Assembly: GCA_021414025.1 (NCBI GenBank)
Contig: JAIOPG010000006.1
Span: 276,618-340,617 of the forward strand
Direction: 5' to 3'
DNA: 64,000 bases
Source: Planctomycetota bacterium
GTDB lineage: Bacteria > Planctomycetota > Phycisphaerae > Phycisphaerales > SM1A02
In this document: in pieces, positions 42,313 to 51,129 of the stretch
Numbering within the stretch: position 1 is the stretch's first letter
Layout: each line of letters begins with the position of its first letter
Position numbers and translations under genes: made by a program
The notes under the pieces: generated by a model
Told to the model about the DNA's origin: nothing
The model's database searches: none
The model's input: the letters and a program-made list of their open reading frames with translations, nothing else

Positions 42313-42894
42313 ATGAAAAATGGAATGGTTCGGGTCGCCATCGCGGCGCTGGTCGGCGGCATCATCTGGTTCGTCTGGGGGACGCTGATCCACACGGTGA
42401 TCTTCGGCCACGAGAACTACAACAAGCTTCCAAACGAGGCCCAGGTGAGCGAGACGCTGCGCGCCGGCGGCCAGCCCGACGGCGTGTATTGGCTGCCTTG
42501 GTTCGACGAATCCAAGATGAGCGACCCCGCCGCGGAGAAGGCCTACGACGAACTGCTGCGCAAGGGACCGGTCGCGATGATCGTCTACCGGAAGTCCGTG
42601 GAATCGTCGGCGATGACCGGCATGATGGTCTGCGAGTTTCTCAGCGGGCTTGCGGCCTCCATCATGATCGCCATCCTGCTGAACCGTAGGCAGTGGCACC
42701 CCGTTCGTGCCGCGGCGGTGCTGTTCATCGTCAGCGTCTCGTACTGGCTCTCCTGCAATTTCTCGGACTGGATCTGGTACGGCTATCCGTGGAGCTGGGT
42801 GCAGGTGGTCCTGATCGAACAGTCGTTCGGCTGGGCGATGGCCGGCTGCGCCATGGCGGCGATCGTGCGCACCCGGCGCGGTTCGGCGCGTTGA
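42313..42894 (+). CDS. Integral membrane protein of unknown function
   Basis: 193 residues with an N-terminal membrane span (about 5-27), a soluble loop of about 65 residues with many charged residues (residues about 30-95) and three further spans (about 97-118, 125-145, 155-185). A strong AAGGAGAG lies at 42301-42308 before the ATG. No catalytic motif was recognised. It follows the VOC gene on the same strand after 38 bases and may be cotranscribed. Confidence 0.75.
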   Translation: MKNGMVRVAIAALVGGIIWFVWGTLIHTVIFGHENYNKLPNEAQVSETLRAGGQPDGVYWLPWFDESKMSDPAAEKAYDELLRKGPVAMIVYRKSVESSAMTGMMVCEFLSGLAASIMIAILLNRRQWHPVRAAAVLFIVSVSYWLSCNFSDWIWYGYPWSWVQVVLIEQSFGWAMAGCAMAAIVRTRRGSAR

Positions 42895-42924
42895 CGATGT
42901 ATTGAACCGCGACGGATCGCGCGG

Positions 42925-43992
42925 CTACGAGTCCGATGTCCGGAGCCAATGCGGCAGGACTTCACTCAGGTATTGCATGAACTTCCAGAGGCCCACGCGG
43001 TGCTCGAGCGTGCCGTCGCGGTTCACCTTCGCCTCCGGGAAGGCGATGCCCACGCCGAACAAGCCCGGGGCGATGACGCCGTTGCTCGGGTTGTGGCGCA
43101 GCTCGTGCAGCCCGGCGACCGGGATGTGCCGCCGCGCAAATCCCACCGCGTAGATCGCCTTCGTGCAGCGCGGCAGATAAAGCTTCATGTTGGCTTCGGT
43201 GGATTCATGGCGCTCGAGCCTCGGGTGGCACGCGGCTTCGATGTGCGTCCGCGCCCACTCCGCGGTGGCGCCCTTGAGGCCGGTGTCATCGTTTTGAATC
43301 CAGTCGCCCATGGGCACCGCGAAGCGCAACGGCGCCTGGAAGAAATTGACCACCTGCTTCACGCCGCAATGCTCGATGAGAAGCCGGATGGCCAGGATCG
43401 CCGAGTGCGACGAGCCGAAGACGGCGACTGTGTCCTTGGCAGAGCAGTGGCCCGCCAGGCGCTGCGCGTCCATCGCGTCGGCGAGCGGGATTTCCTCGAC
43501 GCCGGGAAGCCGCAGCGACACGGGATCGGCGCCGATGGCCAGCACCACGTTGTGCGAGCGGATGCTGCTGCCGGCCAGGGCAACGTGCCACACCTGGTCA
43601 TGAGCCTTCAACGAGTTCGCCGGAGTCTCGAAGCACACCACCTGCCGGCGAAGCTGCGCCGTCACCCACTCCAGCGGCTCCGCCATCCGGTGCAATTCGC
43701 AGGTGCGCGTCGGGTCCTGCTGGTGCAGCGAGAATCCGCGGTCGCATTCCCTGTAGTGGAACGCCTTGCAGCAATTCAGGAACTCCACGAACAGTCCGAC
43801 ATTGGTGTTGCCGGAGACGTTGCGCCATTTGGTGCCGAAGTCCCCGACCTTGAACTGCGGATCGATCCAGGCGACTCGCTTCGGATCCACGCCGGCGTCG
43901 ATCAGCTTGCCCACCGTGGCGATGCCGGCAGGACCGGCGCCGACGACGGTCCAGTCGAAGTCGGCGCCGGGCGTGTGCTCCTTCGTGCTCAT
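42925..43992 (-). CDS. FAD/NAD(P)-dependent oxidoreductase, monooxygenase-like
   Basis: 355 residues with an N-terminal FAD-binding loop WTVVGAGPAGIATVGKL and a second nucleotide site TVAVFGSSHSAILAI, followed by the ATG-like motif KAIYAVGF and GLFGVGIAFPE near the C-terminus. The arrangement resembles the lysine/ornithine N-hydroxylase and flavin monooxygenase superfamily, without strong similarity to one characterised enzyme. It is probably cytoplasmic. The VWA gene starts just upstream on the same strand, with 29 bases between the coding regions. Confidence 0.8.
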   Translation of the reverse strand: MSTKEHTPGADFDWTVVGAGPAGIATVGKLIDAGVDPKRVAWIDPQFKVGDFGTKWRNVSGNTNVGLFVEFLNCCKAFHYRECDRGFSLHQQDPTRTCELHRMAEPLEWVTAQLRRQVVCFETPANSLKAHDQVWHVALAGSSIRSHNVVLAIGADPVSLRLPGVEEIPLADAMDAQRLAGHCSAKDTVAVFGSSHSAILAIRLLIEHCGVKQVVNFFQAPLRFAVPMGDWIQNDDTGLKGATAEWARTHIEAACHPRLERHESTEANMKLYLPRCTKAIYAVGFARRHIPVAGLHELRHNPSNGVIAPGLFGVGIAFPEAKVNRDGTLEHRVGLWKFMQYLSEVLPHWLRTSDS

Positions 43993-44021
43993 GAAGGTGC
44001 AACTCTACTCAACGGACTTGC

Positions 44022-44717
44022 TCAGCGCTTCTTCCTTGCCGGCGGTCTTGCGGCCGCGTCCGGCGCCTTGTCCGTCGGCTTGGCTGGCGTCGTCTCGTCC
44101 ATCCTCATGTTAATGGCCTTGTCGTCGCGGTAATCGAACAATCGCTCCGACACCCGCTTCCACATGTGATTCGCGCCGATGGCGTTCTTGCCCACCGCCA
44201 TCGAGTAGCCGCGGTCGATGTTCAGGCCCATCCCATCGGTGACTTCCTTCTCATCGGCGCTGAGGAAGACGAATTGCCAACCGGCCTCCTTCATCTGGGC
44301 GATCATGGCTTTCACCTGCACGCCGTTGAACTCACGGCTGGCGTTCTCGTGCCCGTCGGTCACGATCACAAAGACGATTTTGCCAGGCCGCAAGGCTTCG
44401 GGCTGAGCGGCCAGGCTCGCCTTCAGGTCGAGAATGCCGCGTCCCACCGCGTCGTAGAGCGGCGTGTTGCCACGGGGCACATAGGTTTCCTCGGTCAACT
44501 TTGGCACCAGGTTGATGTCAGTGAACTTGTGGATCACCTCGTAGGGGTCCTGGCCGTCGAACTGCACCAGTGTGAGCGTGGCCGGCGTGGGCTGGGTCTG
44601 CTGCTCGCCCAGAAATGTGTTGAAGCCGCCGATGGTGTCCTGCCGGATGATCTGCATCGATCCCGTCCGGTCCAAAATGATGGCAATGTGCGTGCGACCG
44701 CCTTGTGACTGCGTCAT
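44022..44717 (-). CDS. VWA domain protein
   Basis: 231 residues forming one von Willebrand A domain: the metal site DRTGSM (a DxSxS variant with Thr in the second place), PRGNTPLYDA supplying the threonine and VIVTDGHEN the aspartate. No signal peptide or membrane span is seen, so it is likely an intracellular metal-dependent protein-binding module. The C-terminus is low-complexity and basic (PAKPTDKAPDAAARPPARKK). AAGGGA before the ATG at 44717 fixes the start. Confidence 0.88.
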   Translation of the reverse strand: MTQSQGGRTHIAIILDRTGSMQIIRQDTIGGFNTFLGEQQTQPTPATLTLVQFDGQDPYEVIHKFTDINLVPKLTEETYVPRGNTPLYDAVGRGILDLKASLAAQPEALRPGKIVFVIVTDGHENASREFNGVQVKAMIAQMKEAGWQFVFLSADEKEVTDGMGLNIDRGYSMAVGKNAIGANHMWKRVSERLFDYRDDKAINMRMDETTPAKPTDKAPDAAARPPARKKR

Positions 44718-44904
44718 GCGTGTCCCTTTCGGTTGGAGCAACAAAATATGCAGAGGCCGAACCGCGATGGCTCGGTCTCGGGTGCCACAGTAGGGGAGCA
44801 AAGATGAAAGTCAATGGTCAAGTTGAGATTTCAATGGCAAATGATTCCGCTTCCCCTACGGGGAAGAATTCTTGGGAAAAATGTGGCCCGATGCACTGGA
44901 AGCC

Positions 44905-45264
44905 TCACAGCATCAGGCCGTCCTCCTGCAATTGCTTCAAAAATTGACCCGAAGTGTTGGCGATCGCGGCCATCTCGCGATAGTCCTGCGACGCCCGCCT
45001 GATCGCCTCGTGGTCCAGAGGCGTCGCCAGTTGAAGCATGTACAGCTTCTCCAGCAATTCATTGCGTTTCTGTCGCTGCATTCCGTTCATAGACCCGTAG
45101 AACCGCACCAATGGATGGATTGAATCGCCCCTGAGCGGCGTGGCGTTTGGCTCCGCCGGCCTCGGCGACGGGTCATAGCAATTGACCCGGGCCGAATCAA
45201 TCGGCTGGAAATTGGGATTCGAATCGGCGGGTTCGGACTTCTCGTGAACGGGAAAGGAAATCAT
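44905..45264 (-). CDS. Hypothetical protein, 119 residues
   Basis: The first half is proline-rich and low in structure (residues about 1-55). The second half is predicted helical: RQKRNELLEKLYMLQLATP, then ALRRASQDY-like helix and SGQFLKQLQEDGLML. No family is recognised. The start is uncertain: ATG at 45264, or 45282. The frame continues upstream but that part looks non-coding. The clear amphipathic helices in the C-terminal half are the main reason to keep it. Confidence 0.45.
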   Translation of the reverse strand: MISFPVHEKSEPADSNPNFQPIDSARVNCYDPSPRPAEPNATPLRGDSIHPLVRFYGSMNGMQRQKRNELLEKLYMLQLATPLDHEAIRRASQDYREMAAIANTSGQFLKQLQEDGLML

Positions 45265-45650
45265 GTCGTGGCTCCACGACATCAGAGTGGCATCAGCTTG
45301 CAGGGGTGCCGCCGAACGTCGGCAGCGCTGATGTGCTGGAGTCGGCCGCTTGAGCAGCCTCTCCGCCGCATCGCCCCTTGCAGGGCCGACCTCGGCACCG
45401 TGATCTCGCCTTCGCGAATTCGGTTGCCGCCCAGGCTTTCGAGGTCTGCCCAGGGCTCTTGATGCTGGCCGGACTTTAATCCGGCGCGTTTGGGTTGTCA
45501 AGAGTTCCCGGCGCGTCTTCGAAAACTTCCCGGACAAAAATTCATGAATGCGATGACGGCGAAACTCTAGTCCCAAAAGAAAACAATCTTGCGAATCGAT
45601 AGACTTTGAAACTTGCATTTTGGGTCTGAATCTTATGGTGCAGGACTCGA
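45265..45650. other. Intergenic region ahead of the GGDEF gene
   Basis: About 385 bases between divergent genes, with no supported coding frame, RNA gene or riboswitch that I can recognise. It should contain the promoters of both neighbours. Confidence 0.4.
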
Positions 45651-47045
45651 ATGGAATCCCTTACAGAAAAGCAAATCGTGGAAGACAAGAATTTTCGGGT
45701 CAGTTATCTCGCGCTGCAGGCGGTTCATGAAGGCATCCTGATCAGCGATGCCGACGGCCGCATCACCATGGTCAACGACGCATTCCTCAAGATCACCGGC
45801 TACGGCAAGTCGGAGATTCTGGGTCAGACCTGCGCTTTCATCCAGGGACCGGGAACAGATCCCCGGACCCGCGCGTTGATCCGCGAGGCCCGCGAGAACC
45901 GGGAGAAATTCAATGGCGAGATCCTCAATTATCGCAAGGACGGCACCACCTTCTGGAACGACCTCTCCATTTCGCCGGTGCTCGACCGGCAGGGCCAGCT
46001 CATCCATTTCATCGGCATCACGCGGGATGTCACCGAACGCAAGCGGCTGGAGGACGCCCGGGAAGCGGCCCTGGGGCTGCTTCAGAAGATCACCAGCCAG
46101 GTGCCCGGCGTGGTCTATCAGTTTCGACTGCGCCCCGACGGCAGCTACTGTTTTCCGTTTTCCAGCAAGGCCCTGCATGACATGTACCGGCTCACCCCCG
46201 AGGAGATTCGCGAGGATGGTGCCAAAATGTTCAACGTGGTTCACGTGGACGATCGCTATGGCTTCATGGCTTCCATACAGAAGTCCGCGCTGGAGTTGAC
46301 GCCGTGGATTCAGGAGTACCGCGTGCAGTTCGAGGACGGCGCGGTGCGCTGGCTCTTCGGCAATTCGCTTCCGCAGAAGGAGGCGGATGGCTCGGTGCTC
46401 TGGCATGGATTCGTCACCGACATCACTGAGCGCAAGCAGATGCGCGAGCGGGTGAGCAAGCTCGCCTTCCACGACGCGCTCACCGGCTTGTCCAATCGGA
46501 ATCTCTTCTACGACCGACTGAGCCAGGCGCTGGCCGCCAGCAATCGCAGCGGCCACTACGGAGCGGTGCTCTTCATCGACCAGGACAAGTTCAAGCCGCT
46601 CAACGACATGCATGGGCATGCGGCCGGTGATGCGCTGCTGATCGAGATGGCCCAGCGGCTGAAGCGGTGCGTCCGCGAATCGGACACCGTGGCGCGGTTC
46701 GGCGGCGACGAGTTCGTGGTGATCCTGGACGGATTCAGCGACGACCAGAGCGAATCAACCGATCAGGCCCGGGGCGTCGCGGAGAAAATCTGCGCCGCGC
46801 TGCATGAGCCCTACACCCTCACCATCAAGCAGGAGGGTCAGCCCGAGGAGACCATCGAGCATCTCGGCACGGCCAGCATCGGCGTGGCCATGTTCCTGGA
46901 CAAGACCGACAGCCAGGAGAGCATCCTCAAGCGGGCTGACATGGCCATGTACCAGGCCAAACGGCAGGGCGGCGGCATGATTTGCTTCGACAAGTCAAGA
47001 GTGCTGGCGCTGGATGCCTCGGTGGCTCAGACCGCCGGCGCCTGA
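45651..47045 (+). CDS. PAS-PAS-GGDEF diguanylate cyclase
   Basis: 464 residues, no signal peptide or membrane span. PAS 1 (about 15-130) looks LOV-like: GQTCAFIQG keeps the photo-reactive cysteine position of LOV domains, and LNYRKDGTTFWNDLSISP matches the flavin-pocket strand. However, GRNCRFLQ is changed to GQTCAFIQ and the usual FIGIQxDVT glutamine is Thr (FIGITRDVT). PAS 2 covers about 145-265. The GGDEF domain (about 285-445) has an intact active site RFGGDEFVVIL, so cyclic-di-GMP synthesis is expected. No RxxD inhibitory site was seen. There is no EAL domain. Confidence 0.93.
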   Translation: MESLTEKQIVEDKNFRVSYLALQAVHEGILISDADGRITMVNDAFLKITGYGKSEILGQTCAFIQGPGTDPRTRALIREARENREKFNGEILNYRKDGTTFWNDLSISPVLDRQGQLIHFIGITRDVTERKRLEDAREAALGLLQKITSQVPGVVYQFRLRPDGSYCFPFSSKALHDMYRLTPEEIREDGAKMFNVVHVDDRYGFMASIQKSALELTPWIQEYRVQFEDGAVRWLFGNSLPQKEADGSVLWHGFVTDITERKQMRERVSKLAFHDALTGLSNRNLFYDRLSQALAASNRSGHYGAVLFIDQDKFKPLNDMHGHAAGDALLIEMAQRLKRCVRESDTVARFGGDEFVVILDGFSDDQSESTDQARGVAEKICAALHEPYTLTIKQEGQPEETIEHLGTASIGVAMFLDKTDSQESILKRADMAMYQAKRQGGGMICFDKSRVLALDASVAQTAGA

Positions 47046-47093
47046 TCCTTCGTGCGGGTGATCTGCGGTGGTTATCCGTGCGGATGAAGCGGG

Positions 47094-49004
47094 CTACGGC
47101 AAGTGCATGCGGTCGTAGATGGCATCGAGCAATGATGTGCCCGGCTGCGTCGCGTCCTCGCTCAGCTCCCAGAACATCACGCCGCCCAGCGACTCCTGAT
47201 TCGCGAAGTCCACCTTGGCGCGCATCGACTCGGGATCGTCGTAGGTGATGAATTGCTTCTTGGCTGCGGAGTACAGGTAGGGCACCTTCGCCTGCGCATT
47301 CCAGTGGCGCGTGTATCCGCCCGCGCCCGTGAACACGCCATTGCTGTAGGTCAGCACGCCGCTGCTGAAGAGCGTGTTGTAGGGAAACTCCGTCTCGCCC
47401 AGCGCAGGTGAGGTCGCCTCCGTGCCGGACTGGCCCAGGCCGTCGCCGTTCGGCCCCGGATTGACGTTGTTCCAGCCGCGCCCGTAAAAGGGCATGCCCA
47501 CAACGATCTTTGACGCGGGCACGCCGGCGTGGCCGTTGAGCCCGTTCCGGTAGTTGCCGATCGCGCCGCTGACCGACCACATCGCCGCATAGGGCGTCGG
47601 ATCGACATTCACCATCGGCGAGTTGAGCCCGGTGTAGGAATCCCATCCGCCGTGGAAGTCATAGCTCATGACGTTGATCCAGTCCACGATGGATGCGATG
47701 GCCGCAGGATCGATATCCGCGATGTGCGCATCACCGGCCGGCGCCGCGATGGAAAGGTAGTACGTGTGGCCGTCGAGTGCGGACTGCTGGTTCATCCGGC
47801 TGCGCAGCGCCTGCAGCAGCAGCAGGTAGTTGGCGCCGTCGGTGGCTCGGTCGGCCGGAACGTCGCCGTCAAATCCGCCTCCGCCGGGATATTCCCAGTC
47901 GATGTCGATGCCGTCGAAGCCGTAGCGGGCCATGACGTACACCGCCGACTTGGCGAAGTCGGCGCGCTTCTGCGCGTCGCGCACGATGGAGAAGAAGGGC
48001 GCCGAAAGCGTCCAGCCGCCGATGGAAATCATCGTGCGAAGCTTGCTGTGCGAGTTCTTCAGGTCGCGCAGCTGGGCGAAGTTGCTCCCTTCGCGGTAGG
48101 CCGGTGACATGGTCAATGCTTCCGCGCCGCTGTTGGCGCCGGTGTCCGCCCACTCGTCGAAGAGACCCACGCCGGCGCTGAGCGCGGGACCCGCCGGCTG
48201 CTGAAGGAAATTGGCGTAGTCGGTGTAGGTCCAGCCGCGGTACCACGACACGGTGCGGTTCCATGCGGCGGGCATGGTGCGGTCCAGCGGAATCAGGAAG
48301 GCGTAGTTGACCACGTTGATTCGATCGGCGCGGATCTGAGTCACGGGAAAATTCTTCTGGTAGATGCCCCAGTTCGGGTAGTAGCCGACGATCTTCCGTT
48401 GCTCCACCGTGGGCATCTTGGTGTAGTCGGCCGGGTCGATGACAGGCGTGCACGGGCCAAACGAAAGAAGGACCAGGCCCGCATCGCCACCATCCACTTC
48501 GCCGGAGGCGTCGAGATCGGCGCGGCATCCAGGGCAGGGGCCGAAGTCCAGCAGCACCAATCCGATGTCGCCGCCATCCACCTCGCCGGAGCCGTCGAGA
48601 TCGGCGGGGCAGTTGGGGTTGTTGCCGCCACCACCGCCACTACCACCGTCCGCGCTGAACACCACATTGGTTGGTGCAACGCCCGGCGTGGACGTGGTGT
48701 AGATGCAGCCGATTTCCGCCGAAGCGCCCGGCGCCAGCACGCCGTTCCAGCCGGCATTGACCACCGTGTAGTGATTGCCGACATGGCTCTGAATGGAGCC
48801 GTTCCAGAGGCTGGTGATGTTGGCGTTCCAGTCGAATTGCAACGTCCAGCTTGAGGTGGAGAGAGCGGTGGAGTTGGTCACGGAGAACGCGCCCTGACCG
48901 CCGGTGGTCCATTGATCGGTAAAGGTGAATGTGGTGGCGGCCAGCGCGGTGCGTGCAAGCAGCAAAAGCGCGAACGCACTTACAGCGAGGCGGTTCGTTT
49001 GCAT
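47094..49004 (-). CDS. Secreted GH18 chitinase with CBM2-like and dockerin-like modules
   Basis: 636 residues. Signal peptide about 1-22 (ending ARTALA). Residues about 25-120 form a CBM2-type cellulose/chitin-binding module (WTLQFDWNANITSLWNG, YTVVNAGWNGVLAPG). After a glycine-rich linker, residues about 134-185 hold two calcium-binding dockerin-like units (CPADLDGSGEVDGGDIGLVL and RADLDASGEVDGGDAGLVL). The GH18 domain follows (about 205-636) with the catalytic FDGIDIDWEYPG and the supporting ISIGGWTLS. It should hydrolyse chitin or a related polymer outside the cell. AGAAGG before the ATG at 49004 fixes the start. Confidence 0.93.
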   Translation of the reverse strand: MQTNRLAVSAFALLLLARTALAATTFTFTDQWTTGGQGAFSVTNSTALSTSSWTLQFDWNANITSLWNGSIQSHVGNHYTVVNAGWNGVLAPGASAEIGCIYTTSTPGVAPTNVVFSADGGSGGGGGNNPNCPADLDGSGEVDGGDIGLVLLDFGPCPGCRADLDASGEVDGGDAGLVLLSFGPCTPVIDPADYTKMPTVEQRKIVGYYPNWGIYQKNFPVTQIRADRINVVNYAFLIPLDRTMPAAWNRTVSWYRGWTYTDYANFLQQPAGPALSAGVGLFDEWADTGANSGAEALTMSPAYREGSNFAQLRDLKNSHSKLRTMISIGGWTLSAPFFSIVRDAQKRADFAKSAVYVMARYGFDGIDIDWEYPGGGGFDGDVPADRATDGANYLLLLQALRSRMNQQSALDGHTYYLSIAAPAGDAHIADIDPAAIASIVDWINVMSYDFHGGWDSYTGLNSPMVNVDPTPYAAMWSVSGAIGNYRNGLNGHAGVPASKIVVGMPFYGRGWNNVNPGPNGDGLGQSGTEATSPALGETEFPYNTLFSSGVLTYSNGVFTGAGGYTRHWNAQAKVPYLYSAAKKQFITYDDPESMRAKVDFANQESLGGVMFWELSEDATQPGTSLLDAIYDRMHLP

Positions 49005-49194
49005 GGTGATGGGCCTTCTTGGGGTGGGGTTCTCTTGGGCATAACTCAACCGCAATCAACACCTACACACGGGGTTCTCTACGGATAGGGGGGTAAAAAT
49101 GTTGCATTTCAAGTAATGCTTGGGGGAAATCCCGCCGATGTCGCCTAGATCGCCCAAACCACTTTTGGGGCTTCAACCATCAGGAGCAATCTTC

Positions 49195-50187
49195 GTGGCA
49201 CAAATTTCGGATCTGACTCAAGAGCAACTCAATCAGCAACTGCAGCGATACCTCAAGAAGGCCGACATCGTCGGGACCGAGGATGAGCGCATTCGCTGCA
49301 GGCACATTGTGCAGCGGTTGCGCACGGAGATTTCGAAACGCCAGCATCCGATCGTCTCGCAGGAACATGCATCGCAGGAGTCATCCGGAGGCGAGGGCGA
49401 CGCTTGCTTTGACCAAGCCGTCATGATCCTCAAGAGCGGCCACACCGACGAGGCGTGCAAGGGCTTTCAATCCCTCGTGAAGCGAGATCCAAAGTCTGCC
49501 GACGCCTGGGCCGGGCTCGCCATCTGCAGGCTCTACCAACTCGCGAAGGGCAAGAACATGGAGGACGTGATGTTCGCATTTGCCCAGGCGAAGAAGTTTC
49601 GACTTCACCGAGCCAAAGATGTTGATCGCCTTGTGCTCACGCATGCCTCCTGTGTCGTCAAAACTTATTACACGGTGCTTTCGCGGAGCTTGGCCACGGC
49701 CAAGGCGGATCCCATCAAGGCCGCGCCTGAGGGCTTGACGGCAACCGCTCCTGCGGTCGAAGGTGCTCGATTTGTCACCAACTCATTTTCGCAACTCGCA
49801 ACGGTCGGCGCCGGCGGAGCGGGCATCGCCCTTGACGGGTTCTCGGCCATGACCGACATGAAAATGCTTCAAGCCACCGTGCTGGGCCTCGTCATTTCAA
49901 TCAGCGCTTCCGTGAATGCATTTGTCAATGTGTCCGTGCCCGAGTATCGCGAATTCAAAAAACTTCTTGACCTGATTGAGTCCCCCACAATCCTTTTTGA
50001 AAAGCCGGAACTGAAGGGATCCGTCGAACCGGGCTTTGATGTGCTGCTCGGCATCGGGATCGTGTTTGCGCCATTCCTTTTTGCCTGGTGGACGCTGCGC
50101 AAGGGGTACACGTCAATCTCTCGCGTCGCTGCGTTCGCATGGATGGTCATGTTTCTGGCCATTTTCACGGTACGAAACAGCCACTGA
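49195..50187 (+). CDS. Membrane-anchored TPR-like protein of unknown function
   Basis: 330 residues. Charged helices at the N-terminus (DLTQEQLNQQLQRYLKKAD) lead to a TPR-like pair (MILKSGHTDEACKGFQSLV, ADAWAGLAICRLYQLA). The C-terminal third has three hydrophobic segments (about 222-245, 283-305, 307-326). I use the GTG at 49195 because AGGAG lies at 49182-49186, eight bases before it; the ATG at 49138 has no such site. No family assignment. Confidence 0.65.
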   Translation: MAQISDLTQEQLNQQLQRYLKKADIVGTEDERIRCRHIVQRLRTEISKRQHPIVSQEHASQESSGGEGDACFDQAVMILKSGHTDEACKGFQSLVKRDPKSADAWAGLAICRLYQLAKGKNMEDVMFAFAQAKKFRLHRAKDVDRLVLTHASCVVKTYYTVLSRSLATAKADPIKAAPEGLTATAPAVEGARFVTNSFSQLATVGAGGAGIALDGFSAMTDMKMLQATVLGLVISISASVNAFVNVSVPEYREFKKLLDLIESPTILFEKPELKGSVEPGFDVLLGIGIVFAPFLFAWWTLRKGYTSISRVAAFAWMVMFLAIFTVRNSH

Positions 50188-50266
50188 GAAGTGTGTCGAG
50201 GCGGGCGGCGAGGTGTCGGCGTTCTCGCCGTGTTCCAGCGGGCGCGACTCAAGATACTCTTAAGCC

Positions 50267-51016
50267 ATGGCCACCAAAATGAGTTCGATGGCGTCCTTTG
50301 CCTTCGCGCAGTTCCTCATCGCATCGTTCATCGCATGTGCCTGCACTAACAGCACCGCGACCGAGCACGCGACGGGACTCTCGGACAAAAACGCCATCCT
50401 TGACACCTTTCATTGGACCCCGATCTTCAACGGCAAGAATCTCGACGGCTGGACGCAGTTTCCGCCGGCCGCAGCCATCACGCCGCCTGCAACTCCGGCT
50501 CCCGCGTCCGCGCCGCCCCCAACCTGGTCCGTGCTCGACGGCGTCCTCCGCACCACCGGCACACCCGTGGGCTACATCGCCACCACCGCGCTCTACACCG
50601 ACTTCGAACTTGAGCTCGAGTGGCGCTTCGATCCCGCCAAGGGCGCGGGCAATAGCGGCGTGCTTCTGCGCGTGCAGAACCCGGATAAAGTCTGGCCCGC
50701 ATGCCTGGAGGCTCAGCTTCAATCGGGCAGCGCCGGCGACATCTGGAACATCGGCAACTTTGCCGCCACGGTCGACCCCTCGCGCACCGACGGCCGCCAC
50801 ACCACGCGCATCGGCGAGAGTAATGAGCTGGCGCTGGGCCAGTGGAACAAGTATCGAATCGTGATGGATGGCGGTTGGCTCTCGCTGTGGGTCAACGGCA
50901 AACTGCAGAACGTGGCGACCGGCGTCCAGCGCGTTGCCGGGCGCATCGCACTGCAGAGCGAGGGCGCCTGGATCGAATTCCGGGACATCCGCGTCCGACC
51001 ACTCATCTCGAAATAA
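50267..51016 (+). CDS. DUF1080 (3-keto-disaccharide hydrolase-like) secreted protein
   Basis: 249 residues with an N-terminal signal (about 1-25) whose end, IACAC, may serve as a lipobox. After a Pro/Ala-rich linker the DUF1080 jelly-roll begins: WTPIFNGKNLDGWTQF, TDFELELEWRF, GNSGVLLRVQ and the final SEGAWIEFRDIRVRPL. The family is abundant in planctomycetes and its studied members act on 3-keto-glycosides or bind glycans. ATG at 50267; a GATACT-like box lies nearby. Confidence 0.88.
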   Translation: MATKMSSMASFAFAQFLIASFIACACTNSTATEHATGLSDKNAILDTFHWTPIFNGKNLDGWTQFPPAAAITPPATPAPASAPPPTWSVLDGVLRTTGTPVGYIATTALYTDFELELEWRFDPAKGAGNSGVLLRVQNPDKVWPACLEAQLQSGSAGDIWNIGNFAATVDPSRTDGRHTTRIGESNELALGQWNKYRIVMDGGWLSLWVNGKLQNVATGVQRVAGRIALQSEGAWIEFRDIRVRPLISK

Positions 51017-51129
51017 TCACCTCGGCGCCGAGAAGCCCATTATTCATGGAAATAATGCCTATTTAAATTAAATATAGGTAATTTATATATTTATTGGTTC
51101 TTTGACATAAATACGCATAGACTCTCCTT
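51017..51129. promoter_or_regulatory. AT-rich island with two inverted repeats ahead of the AAA ATPase gene
   Basis: The stretch 51038-51110 is far AT-richer than the window. CATTATT (51038-51044) and AATAATG (51051-51057) form one inverted repeat around CATGGA; CCTAT (51058-51062) and ATAGG (51074-51078) form a second around TTAAATTAAAT. It may combine a terminator for the upstream gene, an operator or an insertion scar. TTGACA occurs at 51102-51107 but is too close to the ATG for a normal promoter. Confidence 0.45.

Noticed and set aside
45244..45462. Small plus-strand frame before the GGDEF gene
   Set aside because: Low-complexity Arg/Ser-rich translation; antisense to the doubtful 119-residue gene.
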